The position numbers and the translations under genes are program-made. The notes below the pieces were generated by a model. It did no database searches. It saw only the letters and a list, made by a program, of their open reading frames with translations, and had not been told where the DNA came from. DNA of 54,267 bases, from contig LOEV01000110.1 of assembly GCA_001516065.1 (NCBI GenBank), forward strand, positions 1-54,267. Reading direction: 5' to 3'. Source of the stretch: Alphaproteobacteria bacterium BRH_c36. Lineage in GTDB: Bacteria > Pseudomonadota > Alphaproteobacteria > Rhizobiales > Hyphomicrobiaceae. Shown here piece by piece: positions 9,445 to 18,394 of the stretch (position 1 is the first letter of the stretch; every line of letters starts with the position of its first letter).

Positions 9445-9855
9445 ATGTCGTCGAAGGATGATGTGCGATTGGTTGGCAGCAGTGAAGATCGAAATTACTG
9501 GCAGGACGGCCTCTATTCGGTGACCTACCTTCATGAAGGTGAGATCGATAGCAGGCGCAGCAGGACTTTAGCCGTCCTGAGAGAGGGGACGATCGTTGGC
9601 TCGGATGAGCATGGCGGCGTCTTCGAAGGGTTGTTTGCAACGACGCGCTGCGGCAGCGCTGCGTATGTCGTCTTGAAGCTGCGGGTTCCGCCTGGGGGTG
9701 TCCTTGTGACTGGGGAGCGTGTGGGGGAGACGGAGGCTGTTGTCGAGGTAGCCGGCGTCCTTTCGAACAGGAACGGCGAATTGCAGGGAGTCTGCGATAT
9801 TCGCGGTCATTGGATGGGGATGCGGTTTCGCTATGTCGGGCGGCTGCCGCATTAG
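9445..9855 (+). CDS. GrlR-like small regulatory-domain protein
   Basis: The 136-residue protein resembles the GrlR domain, named for a negative regulator of type III secretion. A beta-strand-rich pattern starts GLYSVTYLHEGE near residue 22, continues through a G-x-I-x-G-S-D turn, and ends with alternating beta-strands. GrlR-domain proteins are a lipocalin-like fold found widely outside type III loci, and no secretion gene is seen here. An AGGGG ribosome binding site precedes the ATG by about eight bases. No signal peptide or membrane segment is evident, so it should be cytosolic. The next gene, rimM, follows 57 bases later. The assignment rests on pattern recognition and is moderate. Confidence 0.55.
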   Translation: MSSKDDVRLVGSSEDRNYWQDGLYSVTYLHEGEIDSRRSRTLAVLREGTIVGSDEHGGVFEGLFATTRCGSAAYVVLKLRVPPGGVLVTGERVGETEAVVEVAGVLSNRNGELQGVCDIRGHWMGMRFRYVGRLPH

Positions 9856-9912
9856 GGTATGCTCGCACTGGCATGGGCCAGACGACGGGCTGCGGACAGT
9901 ATGGTGGGAGCG

Positions 9913-10476
9913 ATGACCAAACCCGAGAGGGTTCTTCTTGGACGGATTACGGGTGCGCATGGCATCCGCGGCGACGTACTCGTTGCAACGTTTACGGCGG
10001 ATCCGGAAGATGTCGCCGCCTATGACCCCCTCACGGATGCGGACGGCGGGCGGCCGCTGCGGCTGAAGGCGCGCGGATCGACGCCGAAGGGAATGATTGC
10101 GCAGGTATCGGGCGTGAGCGACCGGAACGGTGCGGAGGCGCTGAAGGGCGCGGAGCTCTGGGTCGAGCGTGATAAGCTCCCGCAAACCGAAGAGGACGAG
10201 TTCTATTACGTCGATCTCGTCGGTCTAGCCGCGGTGGACCAGAACGGACACCGCTTCGGGCAGGTCGCGGAGGTCGCCAACTACGGAGCCGGAGATCTCA
10301 TTGAGATCCTGCTCGATGGGAGCGGCAGAAGCGAACTGGTGCCGTTTCGCAAGGAGTTCGTACCCGAGGTCGATATCGGGGGTGGCCGCGTCGTTGTCGC
10401 CTGGCCTCTTCAGTATGAGGTGGCGCAACCCGATGCGGAGGGCGACGGTGACCGCGGTTCGATCGACGATGGCTGA
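9913..10476 (+). CDS. rimM: Ribosome maturation factor RimM
   Basis: RimM assists assembly of the 30S subunit head and binds ribosomal protein S19. The 187-residue protein has the N-terminal RimM domain starting LLGRITGAHGIRGDV and the C-terminal PRC-barrel region (EDEFYYVDLVGL onward). I chose the ATG at 9913 because GGGAG lies five bases upstream; ATGs at 9859 and 9901 are in frame but add unrelated residues. In most relatives rimM lies between rpsP and trmD-rplS. Here it stands alone and trmD-rplS is 18 kb away on the other strand. It converges with the UbiH-type gene. Confidence 0.95.
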   Translation: MTKPERVLLGRITGAHGIRGDVLVATFTADPEDVAAYDPLTDADGGRPLRLKARGSTPKGMIAQVSGVSDRNGAEALKGAELWVERDKLPQTEEDEFYYVDLVGLAAVDQNGHRFGQVAEVANYGAGDLIEILLDGSGRSELVPFRKEFVPEVDIGGGRVVVAWPLQYEVAQPDAEGDGDRGSIDDG

Positions 10477-10498
10477 GAGAGCCAGTGCGATGGTGCCG

Positions 10499-11734
10499 CT
10501 ATAGGGGTTCGCCGCGCAGCAATCGTGGGACTTCACCTGCCAGACCGGCGGCCTCTTTTACCAGCATGACCTTCGCGAGCGGTAGGCGGTCGACGAGACC
10601 GAGACCGGCTTCGCGAAGCGAGCGAAGAAGCGGGTGATCGTTGGAAAACAGCCGGTTCAGACCGTCGAATGCGGCCGTGGAAACGGTCGAGTCGAAGCGG
10701 CGCCAGCGCTCGTAGCGTTTCAGGCCTTCGGGATCGGAAGCCGGCAATCCGATCCGCGCATTCTCAACGATGACCTCGGTCAGCGCGGCGACATCGCGGA
10801 AACCCAAATTCAGCCCCTGTCCGGCGATTGGGTGAACCCCGCGTGCGGTATCGCCCAGGAGGGCAACGTGCGGGCCGACGAACGAGCGGGCGAGGTGGAG
10901 CGAGAGCGGCCAGGACGATGGGCGCATGACCAGCTCAAGTTCGCCGAGCCGCCCTGAGAAGCGGCGGTCGACCTCAGCCAGAAATTCATCATCAGAAAGG
11001 TCCATGATGCGTCGGGCTTCGGATTTTTCTTCCGTCCAGGTAATGCAGCTGCGCTGACCGGGTAGCGGCAGAATGGCGAACGGACCGGAGGGGAGGAAAT
11101 GCTGGACGGCGCGACCTTCATGGGGCCGTGAATGCTGGATGAGTGTACATATGCCCGATTGCGAGTAGTCCCAGCCGACGGTTTTGATGCCGGCCGCCTC
11201 TCGAATAACGGAGCGGCGGCCTTCAGCGGCGACCACCAGATCGGCGGCGAGCCGGATTCCATGCGAGCAAGTGACGGACGCGGCATTTCCGCCTGCCGTG
11301 AACGCAGTCACTGTTGCATTCGAGACGACCTTGACACCCGGCGCGAGCGTCAGCGCGATCCTAAGCTCGTTGGCCAGGATTGCGTCGGGCACGATGTGGG
11401 ACGCGGGCGAGCCATCGTCGATTGCATTCTCATATGTGAGGAGAACTGGCCGGATGCCCGCATCGAGGGGGGAATCGGTGATCTCGATTTCGCTGACCGG
11501 TTGAGATGACGGCGCGATCTCCGGCCAAAGCCCGAGGTACTCCAGGAGATGACGCGAGGCGGCGGAAACGGCAAAGGCACGCGGGCTCGCCGGCGCCGTC
11601 GCCTGAGATCCCGGCGGGGTTTTGTCGATGACCGCGATCGACAGGCTGCCCTCGAGTGATTTCGACAAGGCAAGCGCCAGGGCGGCGCCAGTATAACTGG
11701 CGCCAGAGATAACAATGTCGAATTTTTGGTTCAT
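10499..11734 (-). CDS. UbiH/UbiF/VisC/COQ6-family FAD-dependent hydroxylase
   Basis: This 411-residue flavoprotein belongs to the ring hydroxylases of ubiquinone synthesis. The N-terminal FAD-binding loop reads SGASYTGAALA, and the C-terminal signature is GDTARGVHPIAGQGLNLG, where many relatives have GDAAH in place of GDTAR. Which ring carbon it hydroxylates cannot be told from sequence alone. The ATG at 11734 begins directly at the FAD fold; the frame stays open 23 codons further upstream without a family-like sequence. It is divergent from tesB and convergent with rimM. Its upstream region (11752-11952) is packed with palindromic repeats. Confidence 0.9.
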   Translation of the reverse strand: MNQKFDIVISGASYTGAALALALSKSLEGSLSIAVIDKTPPGSQATAPASPRAFAVSAASRHLLEYLGLWPEIAPSSQPVSEIEITDSPLDAGIRPVLLTYENAIDDGSPASHIVPDAILANELRIALTLAPGVKVVSNATVTAFTAGGNAASVTCSHGIRLAADLVVAAEGRRSVIREAAGIKTVGWDYSQSGICTLIQHSRPHEGRAVQHFLPSGPFAILPLPGQRSCITWTEEKSEARRIMDLSDDEFLAEVDRRFSGRLGELELVMRPSSWPLSLHLARSFVGPHVALLGDTARGVHPIAGQGLNLGFRDVAALTEVIVENARIGLPASDPEGLKRYERWRRFDSTVSTAAFDGLNRLFSNDHPLLRSLREAGLGLVDRLPLAKVMLVKEAAGLAGEVPRLLRGEPL

Positions 11735-11751
11735 CCGATGAGCCGCGCCCT

Positions 11752-11952
11752 CTCGTGTTCCGGAACAGACATTTGCGTCCCCGTGCGGCACCTCTGAGAG
11801 CAAATGTCTGATTCTAGTACCCTTTACTTTCCGAAGTTCGCTCCGGAGGTCGCCGCGGGTGACTCACGAACTTCGGAAAGTGGGTACTAGTGTTGCTTTT
11901 CTATTTGACGTTTGCTCGCCAAGTCAGCGGCAACTGGTAGGCAAACGTCGAA
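11752..11952. repeat. Palindromic repeat cluster, family 2, copy A
   Basis: Three hairpins lie in a row between the divergent UbiH-type and tesB genes, and they are the main content of this 342-base gap. The first pairs CAGACATTTGC with GCAAATGTCTG (11766-11810). The second (11814-11890) has outer arms CTAGTACCC and GGGTACTAG (nine pairs) and inner arms CTTTCCGAAGTTCG and CGAACTTCGGAAAG (14 pairs). The third pairs TTGACGTTTGC with GCAAACGTCGAA (11905-11952) with one extra base. The left end (from 11752) carries a GTGTTCCGG-then-ACATTTGCG sequence shared with copies B and C. Confidence 0.8.
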
Positions 11953-12076
11953 TACGCAACGGCAGCCCAGCCTATTCATGACACACTTTGCGTTGCGGCA
12001 ACGGCTTCGTAAAGTGGCGTCAGTGCCGCTATGCCCTGCGGGGCCCTCTCCAAAAGCCCGACAGAGAGTTGACGCA

Positions 12077-12964
12077 ATGAATGAAGACCGGTTGGAAGGC
12101 GAAGACCCTAAAGCGGCAATTGCCGAACTCCTGGCGCTGCTTGACCTCGAACAGATTGAGGAGAACCTCTACCGGGGACAGAGCGGTTCAGTCGGTTGGC
12201 GGCGCGTCTATGGCGGGCAGGTGCTGGCGCAGGCGCTAGTTGCCGGGATTCGCAGTGTCGTGGCCGAGCGCTCTGTGCATTCGCTGCATGGATACTTCAT
12301 CCTGCCTGGCGATCTGAAGGTTCCGATCGTTTATGAGGTGGAAAATCTCCGTGACGGCGGCAGTTTCTCTACACGCCGCGTTAAGGCGATACAACACGGC
12401 CGGGTCATCTTCGTGATGGTCGCCTCCTTCCATAAACGCGAATTGGGTCTCGACCATGCGGCTGCCATGCCGGATGTGCCGGGGCCGGACGAACTAAGGA
12501 GCGCGCGCGAGCTGTTCTCCGGCAAGATGGTCGATCTGCCGCAGAGCATGCAGCAGTTCTGGAAGCGCTTCCTGCCAATCGAGTTCCGGCCGGTCGACAT
12601 TTCCCGCTATCTGGACCGCAGCCGCCGGGAAGCCGCCCAGCAGATCTGGTTCAAGGCCGTCGACAGGCTTCCCGACGCTCCCGAGGTGCATGCCGGCATC
12701 CTCGCTTATGCCTCCGATTTCGCGCTGCTGGAGACAGCGCTGGCGCCGCACGGAAAGCTGCTTTCCGATCCGGATGTGCGGTTGGCGAGCCTCGATCATG
12801 CGCTCTGGCTGCACCGGCCGGTGCGGGTCGATGAGTGGCTGCTCTATAGCCTCGACAGCCCCAGTACGTCTGGCGCGCGAGGCTTTTGCCGTGGGCAGAT
12901 CTTCACCCAAGACGGCACGCTCGTGGCGTCGACCGCCCAAGAAGGCCTGATGCGGATCGGATGA
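12077..12964 (+). CDS. tesB: Acyl-CoA thioesterase II (TesB family)
   Basis: TesB hydrolyses a broad range of acyl-CoA thioesters to free acid and CoA in the cytosol. The 295-residue protein is a tandem hot-dog fold. The N-terminal half has LYRGQSGSVGWRRVYGGQV, and the C-terminal half has the catalytic-region segments AYASDFALLETAL (Asp) and the terminal QEGLMRI (Gln). The ATG at 12077 matches the family N-terminus; an upstream extension of 55 codons is unconserved and overlaps the repeat region. A hairpin with a T-run lies 80-120 bases downstream. Confidence 0.94.
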   Translation: MNEDRLEGEDPKAAIAELLALLDLEQIEENLYRGQSGSVGWRRVYGGQVLAQALVAGIRSVVAERSVHSLHGYFILPGDLKVPIVYEVENLRDGGSFSTRRVKAIQHGRVIFVMVASFHKRELGLDHAAAMPDVPGPDELRSARELFSGKMVDLPQSMQQFWKRFLPIEFRPVDISRYLDRSRREAAQQIWFKAVDRLPDAPEVHAGILAYASDFALLETALAPHGKLLSDPDVRLASLDHALWLHRPVRVDEWLLYSLDSPSTSGARGFCRGQIFTQDGTLVASTAQEGLMRIG

Positions 12965-13042
12965 GGCTTATCGTTTGAATGCCGAACGTGTATAAAGAAT
13001 AGCCAATTTTGACCTGTTGCATAATATTTAATCATTCTTTTC

Positions 13043-13082
13043 GGCAGCAACGGTTGCGACTGGCGGTGCTGCCTTATTTTTT
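13043..13082 (+). terminator. Probable terminator after tesB
   Basis: GGCAGCA and TGCTGCC arms enclose a 17-base loop and are followed by TTATTTTTT. It lies about 80 bases after the tesB stop and before the glnK promoter region. The stem is short, so confidence is moderate. Confidence 0.6.
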
Positions 13083-13119
13083 GCCATTGCTTTCAAAGCC
13101 GTAACGATTCGCGTCCGAC

Positions 13120-13585
<466 letters not shown>

Positions 13586-13608
13586 GTGGAAGTGGAGGGA
13601 CGAAACAG

Positions 13609-14979
13609 ATGAATGATTTCAAGAGGAATCTAGGCGTCGGGATCGCTACCGCCATGGTGTTGGCGCTGACCGTCGCACCTGGCTTCGCGCAAGATGCCGC
13701 TGCGCCCGCCGCCGCCGCCGTGGAAAAGACCGCGGCTACGGCGGCTAACGTCGACTACATCTTCAATACGCTCCTGTTCTTGATCGGCGGCTTTCTGGTG
13801 ATGTGGATGGCCGCCGGTTTCGCTATGCTCGAAGCCGGCCTCGTGCGTTCGAAAAACGTTGCCATGCAGTGCACCAAGAACATCGCGCTGTACTCGATTG
13901 GCGGTATCATGTTCTGGCTCGTCGGCTACAACCTGATGTATCCAGGCGATGGTGGTTGGGTGGTCGCCGACACCATCGGCAAGTTCCTGCCCGTCACCAT
14001 GCCGGCTCCCGGCGAAGACACGGGCGGTGCTTATGCGACGGGTTCCGACTGGTTCTTCCAGATGGTGTTTTGCGCGACAACCGCCTCGATCGTGTCAGGT
14101 ACGCTGGCTGAGCGCATCAAACTGTGGCCGTTCTTGATTTTCATCGTTGTCCTTACCGGCTTCATCTACCCGATCCAGGGCTCCTGGGAATGGGGTGCGG
14201 GCTGGCTCGACGACATGGGCTTCTCCGACTTCGCAGGTTCGACTCTGGTCCACTCAACGGGCGGCTGGGCTGCACTCGCGGGTGCTCTGTTGCTTGGTGC
14301 CCGTGCCGGAAAATACGGTCCGAACGGCGCGATTCACCCTATGCCGGGTTCGTCGATGCCGCTCGCCACGCTTGGCACGTTCATCCTTTGGCTCGGCTGG
14401 TTCGGGTTCAACGGCGGTTCGCAGCTTGCTCTCGGTACGCTCGAAAACGCATCTGCAGTCGCGAAGATCTTTGTCAACACCAACATGGCGGCTGCTTCGG
14501 GAGTCCTGGTTGCGATGGTTCTGACGCAGGTGATCTATGGCAAGGTCGATCTGACGATGACGCTCAACGGCGCACTCGCCGGACTTGTGTCGATTACGGC
14601 TGAACCGCTCGCTCCGGCGATCTGGCAGTCGGTCGTCATTGGCGGCGTCGGTGGAGTCATCGTGGTGTTCACGGTTCCGTTGCTCGACAAGCTGCGTATC
14701 GACGACGTTGTCGGCGCGATCCCGGTTCACCTGTTCGCAGGGATCTGGGGTACGCTCATCGTTGCCTGGACGAACTCGGATGCCAACATCGTCGTGCAGG
14801 CAACCGGTGTTGCTGCCGTCGGGGCATTCGTCTTCGTCTCCAGTTTCGTGCTGTGGGCCTTCCTGAAGTTCACGATCGGTCTGCGCCCGACGCTGGAAGA
14901 GGAAACCAACGGTCTCGATATGTCCGAGATCGGTATCGAAGCCTATCCGGAGTTCGGTACCGGCAGCCAGCGCATCTGA
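13609..14979 (+). CDS. amtB: Ammonium transporter AmtB
   Basis: AmtB is a trimeric inner-membrane ammonium channel. The 456-residue protein has a cleavable-looking signal peptide (hydrophobic stretch ending PGFAQDAA near residue 29), a periplasmic Ala-rich linker, and then about eleven membrane segments. Conserved signatures include AGFAMLEAGLVRSKN early and the pore-region histidine segments DFAGSTLVHSTGGWAAL and VHLFAGIWGTL. The ATG at 13609 follows GGAGGGA by about six bases; a TTG nine codons upstream is open but lacks such a site. It forms an operon with glnK. Confidence 0.96.
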   Translation: MNDFKRNLGVGIATAMVLALTVAPGFAQDAAAPAAAAVEKTAATAANVDYIFNTLLFLIGGFLVMWMAAGFAMLEAGLVRSKNVAMQCTKNIALYSIGGIMFWLVGYNLMYPGDGGWVVADTIGKFLPVTMPAPGEDTGGAYATGSDWFFQMVFCATTASIVSGTLAERIKLWPFLIFIVVLTGFIYPIQGSWEWGAGWLDDMGFSDFAGSTLVHSTGGWAALAGALLLGARAGKYGPNGAIHPMPGSSMPLATLGTFILWLGWFGFNGGSQLALGTLENASAVAKIFVNTNMAAASGVLVAMVLTQVIYGKVDLTMTLNGALAGLVSITAEPLAPAIWQSVVIGGVGGVIVVFTVPLLDKLRIDDVVGAIPVHLFAGIWGTLIVAWTNSDANIVVQATGVAAVGAFVFVSSFVLWAFLKFTIGLRPTLEEETNGLDMSEIGIEAYPEFGTGSQRI

Positions 14980-15081
14980 GCTGGCAATGACCGGCAAATC
15001 GGTGTGCCGCGTGAGGCGCACCGGGAGCTTCCTCCTGCGAAATCCAGAGTTAATCTGGTGAGAGGATCATGAGCGGAAAAA

Positions 15082-15114
15082 GACGACGCCCCGTTCGCAA
15101 GTCCGGGGCGTCTT
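15082..15114. terminator. Bidirectional terminator between amtB and the OmpA-like repeat gene
   Basis: Arms ACGCCCCG and CGGGGCGT, extended by AAG and CTT, form a GC-rich hairpin. On the minus strand it is followed by a run of five T, on the plus strand only by CCATTT. It lies 100 bases after amtB and 160 bases after the minus-strand OmpA-like gene. Confidence 0.65.
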
Positions 15115-15272
15115 CCATTTGCAGCAGCTTCAACAGCTGATGCGGATCGGCGGGTCCTGGCCCGCCTTTCTCACAGGGGGTGCGCGCGTCGTTATCGCTC
15201 CACGGCGGGTCACTCGGCAAGGAGGGACGCGAAAAGCGTATGGGTTCATACGGTTGAGCGATCCCAAGCATG

Positions 15273-18095
15273 CTATTCGATTGCGAATTCGATCCGCCGG
15301 TTGAGCGCACGGGTCTGGCGCGTGGCGTTCGAGGCAACGGGATTGGTTTCGCCATATCCGACGGCATTGAGCTTCGCCGGGCTGATGCCGGCGCCGACCA
15401 GATATTCGAGGACCGACTTGGCGCGAGCCTCCGAGAGTGCCTGATTTCTACTGGCGGCACCGGCAGCGTCTGTGTGGCCTTCGATGCGAACCGTGATGTC
15501 GCCGCAGCGTTTGATGGTTGCTACGATGTCTTCAAGTACTTTATTCGACGACGAACTGAGTTCGGCACTGCCGTTGCCAAATAGGATCGACCGCTTGTTG
15601 GCCAGCGCGTTGAGTTCAACCGAACAGCGCTGGCGTTCGGCGTCGCCGATCCCGGACTTCGGGGTGACTGCTGCGGTCTGTGTGCCGTGGGTTGTCGCCG
15701 GGAGAGCCGACATTGAGGGAGCAGTCCCCCAGGATTCGCGTTCGGCCAGTAGAGCCTTCATTGCGCCGCTTATCTGGTCTGAGGGGATGTCGGACACCTG
15801 TGGCAGGGGTCGCGCTTCCGCTTCGTTTACGATCGCAGGTTTGCTGTCGCCGGCTGGGGCGGTTGCCTTCGCCAGGCGAAGCCTGCCGGGCGCTCCCTTG
15901 GCGCGCGGGGCCTTGACGGTGCGGGGCTTGGAACCTTCGCCCCAGCTGTCGCGGCGGGCCAAGTAGCGGTTTAGATCGCCTGCGAAACGTGGGCTGCTCA
16001 TGGAGGGCTCGGTACCCCAGCCGGACCGGGTTGCGAAGAGATCCTGCAGGGCGGTTTTGATCGACTCTGGAGCGATGTCGCCAACCTGTGGCAGCGGAAT
16101 GGCTTCAAGCTCGTTGAGGATAACCGGGGCCGTATCGCTCGCTGGTTTCGGGTTCGCGGCAAGCTGGAGCTTCGGTTTGGCGCCCTTCGCCAGCGGTGCC
16201 TTGACCTTCGCGGGTTCCGGGCCCGTGCCCCAGCGCTCCCGGCGGGCGATGAAGACAGTCAGGTCACCGGCGACAAGTGCTTCGGAGATATTCGGTTCGG
16301 TGCCCCAGCTTTCGCGCTCGGCGATTAGCGCCTTCATGGCGCTGCCGATCTGATCGGCGGGAATATCGGCAACCTGCGGCAGGGGGCGGGCCTCAAGCTC
16401 GTTGATGATCGGGGGATTTCCGTCTCCGGCAGGCGCGGCCGCTGCACTCAGGCGCAGCTTGCTCGGCGCGCCCTTTGCGAGAGGCGCTCTGACGGCGACG
16501 GGCTTTGGACCTTTGCCCCATTCGTCACGGCGGGCGAAGTAGCGTTGCAGATCGCCGGCAAATCTCTCGCCGCTGAGCGCGGGTTCGGTGCCCCAGTTTT
16601 CGCGCTCGACAAGAAGCGCCCGCATTGCGCCGCTGATCTTATCTGACGGGATATCGGCAACCTGCGGGATGGGACGATCCTCGAGGGGATTGACGATGAC
16701 TTCCGGGCCGCCGGTTTCCGGCGCCGCCGCCTTGGCGAGGCGCAGCTTGGCGGAAGCACCTTTCGCCAGTGGGGCCTTGACGGTCTTGGGTTCGGGACCT
16801 TTGCCCCAACCATCGCGGCGGGAGAAATAGGCGTTCAAGTCACCAGCGACAACCCGCGTGCTGAAGGTCGGTTCGGTGCCCCAGGATTCGCGTGTGGCAA
16901 AGAGCTGTTTCAGGCTGGCCGAAACACTTTCCCCGGACACGTCGGCGAGAGTGGGGATGGGCCGGGCTTCGGCCGGATTGACCGTCACGACGGATTTTTC
17001 AGGCTGCGAGGAGCTTGCGGAACCGGTCCTGCTGGCCTTGGCGCCTTTGCCCAGAGGGGCTGGGACTGGTTTTGCTGCCGGACCGTTCCCCCAGCGCTCG
17101 CGGCGTTCGATATAGGCGGCGAGATCACCGGTCACGCTTGCCGCCGACGCCGCAGGGTTCGTACCCCAGCCGGCGCGCTCTTCCAGGAGGGCGTTGCGGG
17201 CCCGAACAATTTCGGCCTGAGAGATCAGGCTTAATTCGGGGATAGGGGGAAGATCTGCGGAATTGACGATCACTGGGGCAGCGGGGCTGGCGGCTGCGTT
17301 GCGTGAACGGTCGACGTCGATCCGCATTGAGGCGCCTTTGGCGAGCGGAGCTTCGACGGGCTTGGGCTCGCTGGTGCCCCAGGACTCACGCAAGGCGATG
17401 AATTTGGCAAGGTCGCCGGTTGCTTCGGCAGTGACGCTTGACGGATTGCCCGCCGGCCCCGAGGCAGACGAACCGCTGCCCGACTCGCCAACGGCGGTTG
17501 CAGCTGGACCGGTACCCCAGGATTCGCGCTCTGCAAGGAGCGCGGCCAGCGCCTTGACGATGTCGGCTTTTGCCGGCTCTGCGATAGCGGCTGGTGCGGC
17601 AGGTTGATCCGGCGCAGCACCTGCTGGAGCGGTCCCCCAGGATTCGCGTTCGGCGAGAAGCGCGGCGAGGGCTTTGTCGATATCAGCCTTTGCGGGCTGT
17701 GCGATGGTGGTGGGGGCCGCGGGGGCAGAAGGGGCTGCAGGTTCAGCCGTCGCCGGCGCCGGTTTGGGCGCGGGCTTCTTGCCGAGAAGCCCTTCGATGT
17801 ATTCCTTTAGGGCCGTTGCCAGGTCCTTCGGCGTTTCGGAGTTTTCGGCCAGTTGTATCGTGGCTGGCGGTGTCCATTCGCTGCGGCCTGCAATCGGGGA
17901 GAATCCATCGGCTGAACGCGCATCGTAGCCGGTCAGCGAATTCGAAATTCTTGGCGCATGTTCAAGTGCGCAGGGGACCAGCGATGTGGTTGTTTTGCAG
18001 AATTGGCCGAATTCAGCTGTTGCGGGTCGGCTTGCTGCCGTGGCGGGGGCTGCAAGGGCGCAGCACAAGCCGATCAGTAGGGTTGTACGCATCAT
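15273..18095 (-). CDS. Exported WG-repeat protein with C-terminal OmpA-like peptidoglycan-binding domain
   Basis: The 940-residue protein starts with a signal peptide (hydrophobic core, cleavage likely near residue 21). Then come an N-terminal region with a few cysteines and a Pro/Ala-rich stretch (105-175). A long repeat region contains 14 Arg-x-x-Trp-Gly motifs, with W at 153, 193, 239, 310, 335, 405, 430, 501, 526, 597, 622, 693, 718 and 789. From 310 on they follow a 95-96-residue period, each unit holding two motifs 25 residues apart joined by a VKAPLAKGA linker. Residues 824-940 are an OmpA-like domain with the peptidoglycan-binding signature GHTDAAGAASRNQALSEARA (D876, R891). The final 117 residues should anchor it to the cell wall; the repeat's role is unknown. 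The start may instead be the next ATG (18092), which has better spacing to GAGG. Confidence 0.85.
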   Translation of the reverse strand: MMRTTLLIGLCCALAAPATAASRPATAEFGQFCKTTTSLVPCALEHAPRISNSLTGYDARSADGFSPIAGRSEWTPPATIQLAENSETPKDLATALKEYIEGLLGKKPAPKPAPATAEPAAPSAPAAPTTIAQPAKADIDKALAALLAERESWGTAPAGAAPDQPAAPAAIAEPAKADIVKALAALLAERESWGTGPAATAVGESGSGSSASGPAGNPSSVTAEATGDLAKFIALRESWGTSEPKPVEAPLAKGASMRIDVDRSRNAAASPAAPVIVNSADLPPIPELSLISQAEIVRARNALLEERAGWGTNPAASAASVTGDLAAYIERRERWGNGPAAKPVPAPLGKGAKASRTGSASSSQPEKSVVTVNPAEARPIPTLADVSGESVSASLKQLFATRESWGTEPTFSTRVVAGDLNAYFSRRDGWGKGPEPKTVKAPLAKGASAKLRLAKAAAPETGGPEVIVNPLEDRPIPQVADIPSDKISGAMRALLVERENWGTEPALSGERFAGDLQRYFARRDEWGKGPKPVAVRAPLAKGAPSKLRLSAAAAPAGDGNPPIINELEARPLPQVADIPADQIGSAMKALIAERESWGTEPNISEALVAGDLTVFIARRERWGTGPEPAKVKAPLAKGAKPKLQLAANPKPASDTAPVILNELEAIPLPQVGDIAPESIKTALQDLFATRSGWGTEPSMSSPRFAGDLNRYLARRDSWGEGSKPRTVKAPRAKGAPGRLRLAKATAPAGDSKPAIVNEAEARPLPQVSDIPSDQISGAMKALLAERESWGTAPSMSALPATTHGTQTAAVTPKSGIGDAERQRCSVELNALANKRSILFGNGSAELSSSSNKVLEDIVATIKRCGDITVRIEGHTDAAGAASRNQALSEARAKSVLEYLVGAGISPAKLNAVGYGETNPVASNATRQTRALNRRIEFAIE
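15720..17678 (-). repeat. Coding tandem repeats of the WG-repeat protein
   Basis: The DNA encoding residues 140-792 of the OmpA-like protein is made of diverged direct repeats of about 288 bases, plus irregular units at the 5' end of the gene. On the plus strand each unit shows a recognisable CCCCAG-or-similar followed by GATTCGCG or TTCGCGCTCG, encoding the RESWGT motif. Confidence 0.8.
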
Positions 18096-18171
18096 ACCTC
18101 AGTGTTCCTCCAGTATTGATACCGTTGTTATACACCGGTTTACCTTAATTTTGGGTATCGATCCGAGTCCG

Positions 18172-18188
18172 TATGAGTCTGACTCATA
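18172..18188. promoter_or_regulatory. Operator-like perfect palindrome
   Basis: TATGAGTC and GACTCATA form eight-base arms around a single central T in the gap between the divergent OmpA-like gene and map. Such a compact palindrome suggests a dimeric regulator site, but the regulator is unknown. Nothing else clear is seen in this 299-base gap. Confidence 0.45.
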
Positions 18189-18394
18189 TGAATTTTCTGA
18201 CCGCGCGTGGTTGTTTTTCCGTGTTCGGTATGCCTGCGTGGCCAGGTGTGCGATGCAGCATTGCCTGCTGGTTGTTGGTTTCAACCCCGATGTCGACTGC
18301 GCGCGGATAACTCACTGTCGAGGCGAGGATGCTCGTTGCAGAGCCAGAGAAATGAACTACATTTCTCAGTAGATTAAGACAATAACCACGGGAG

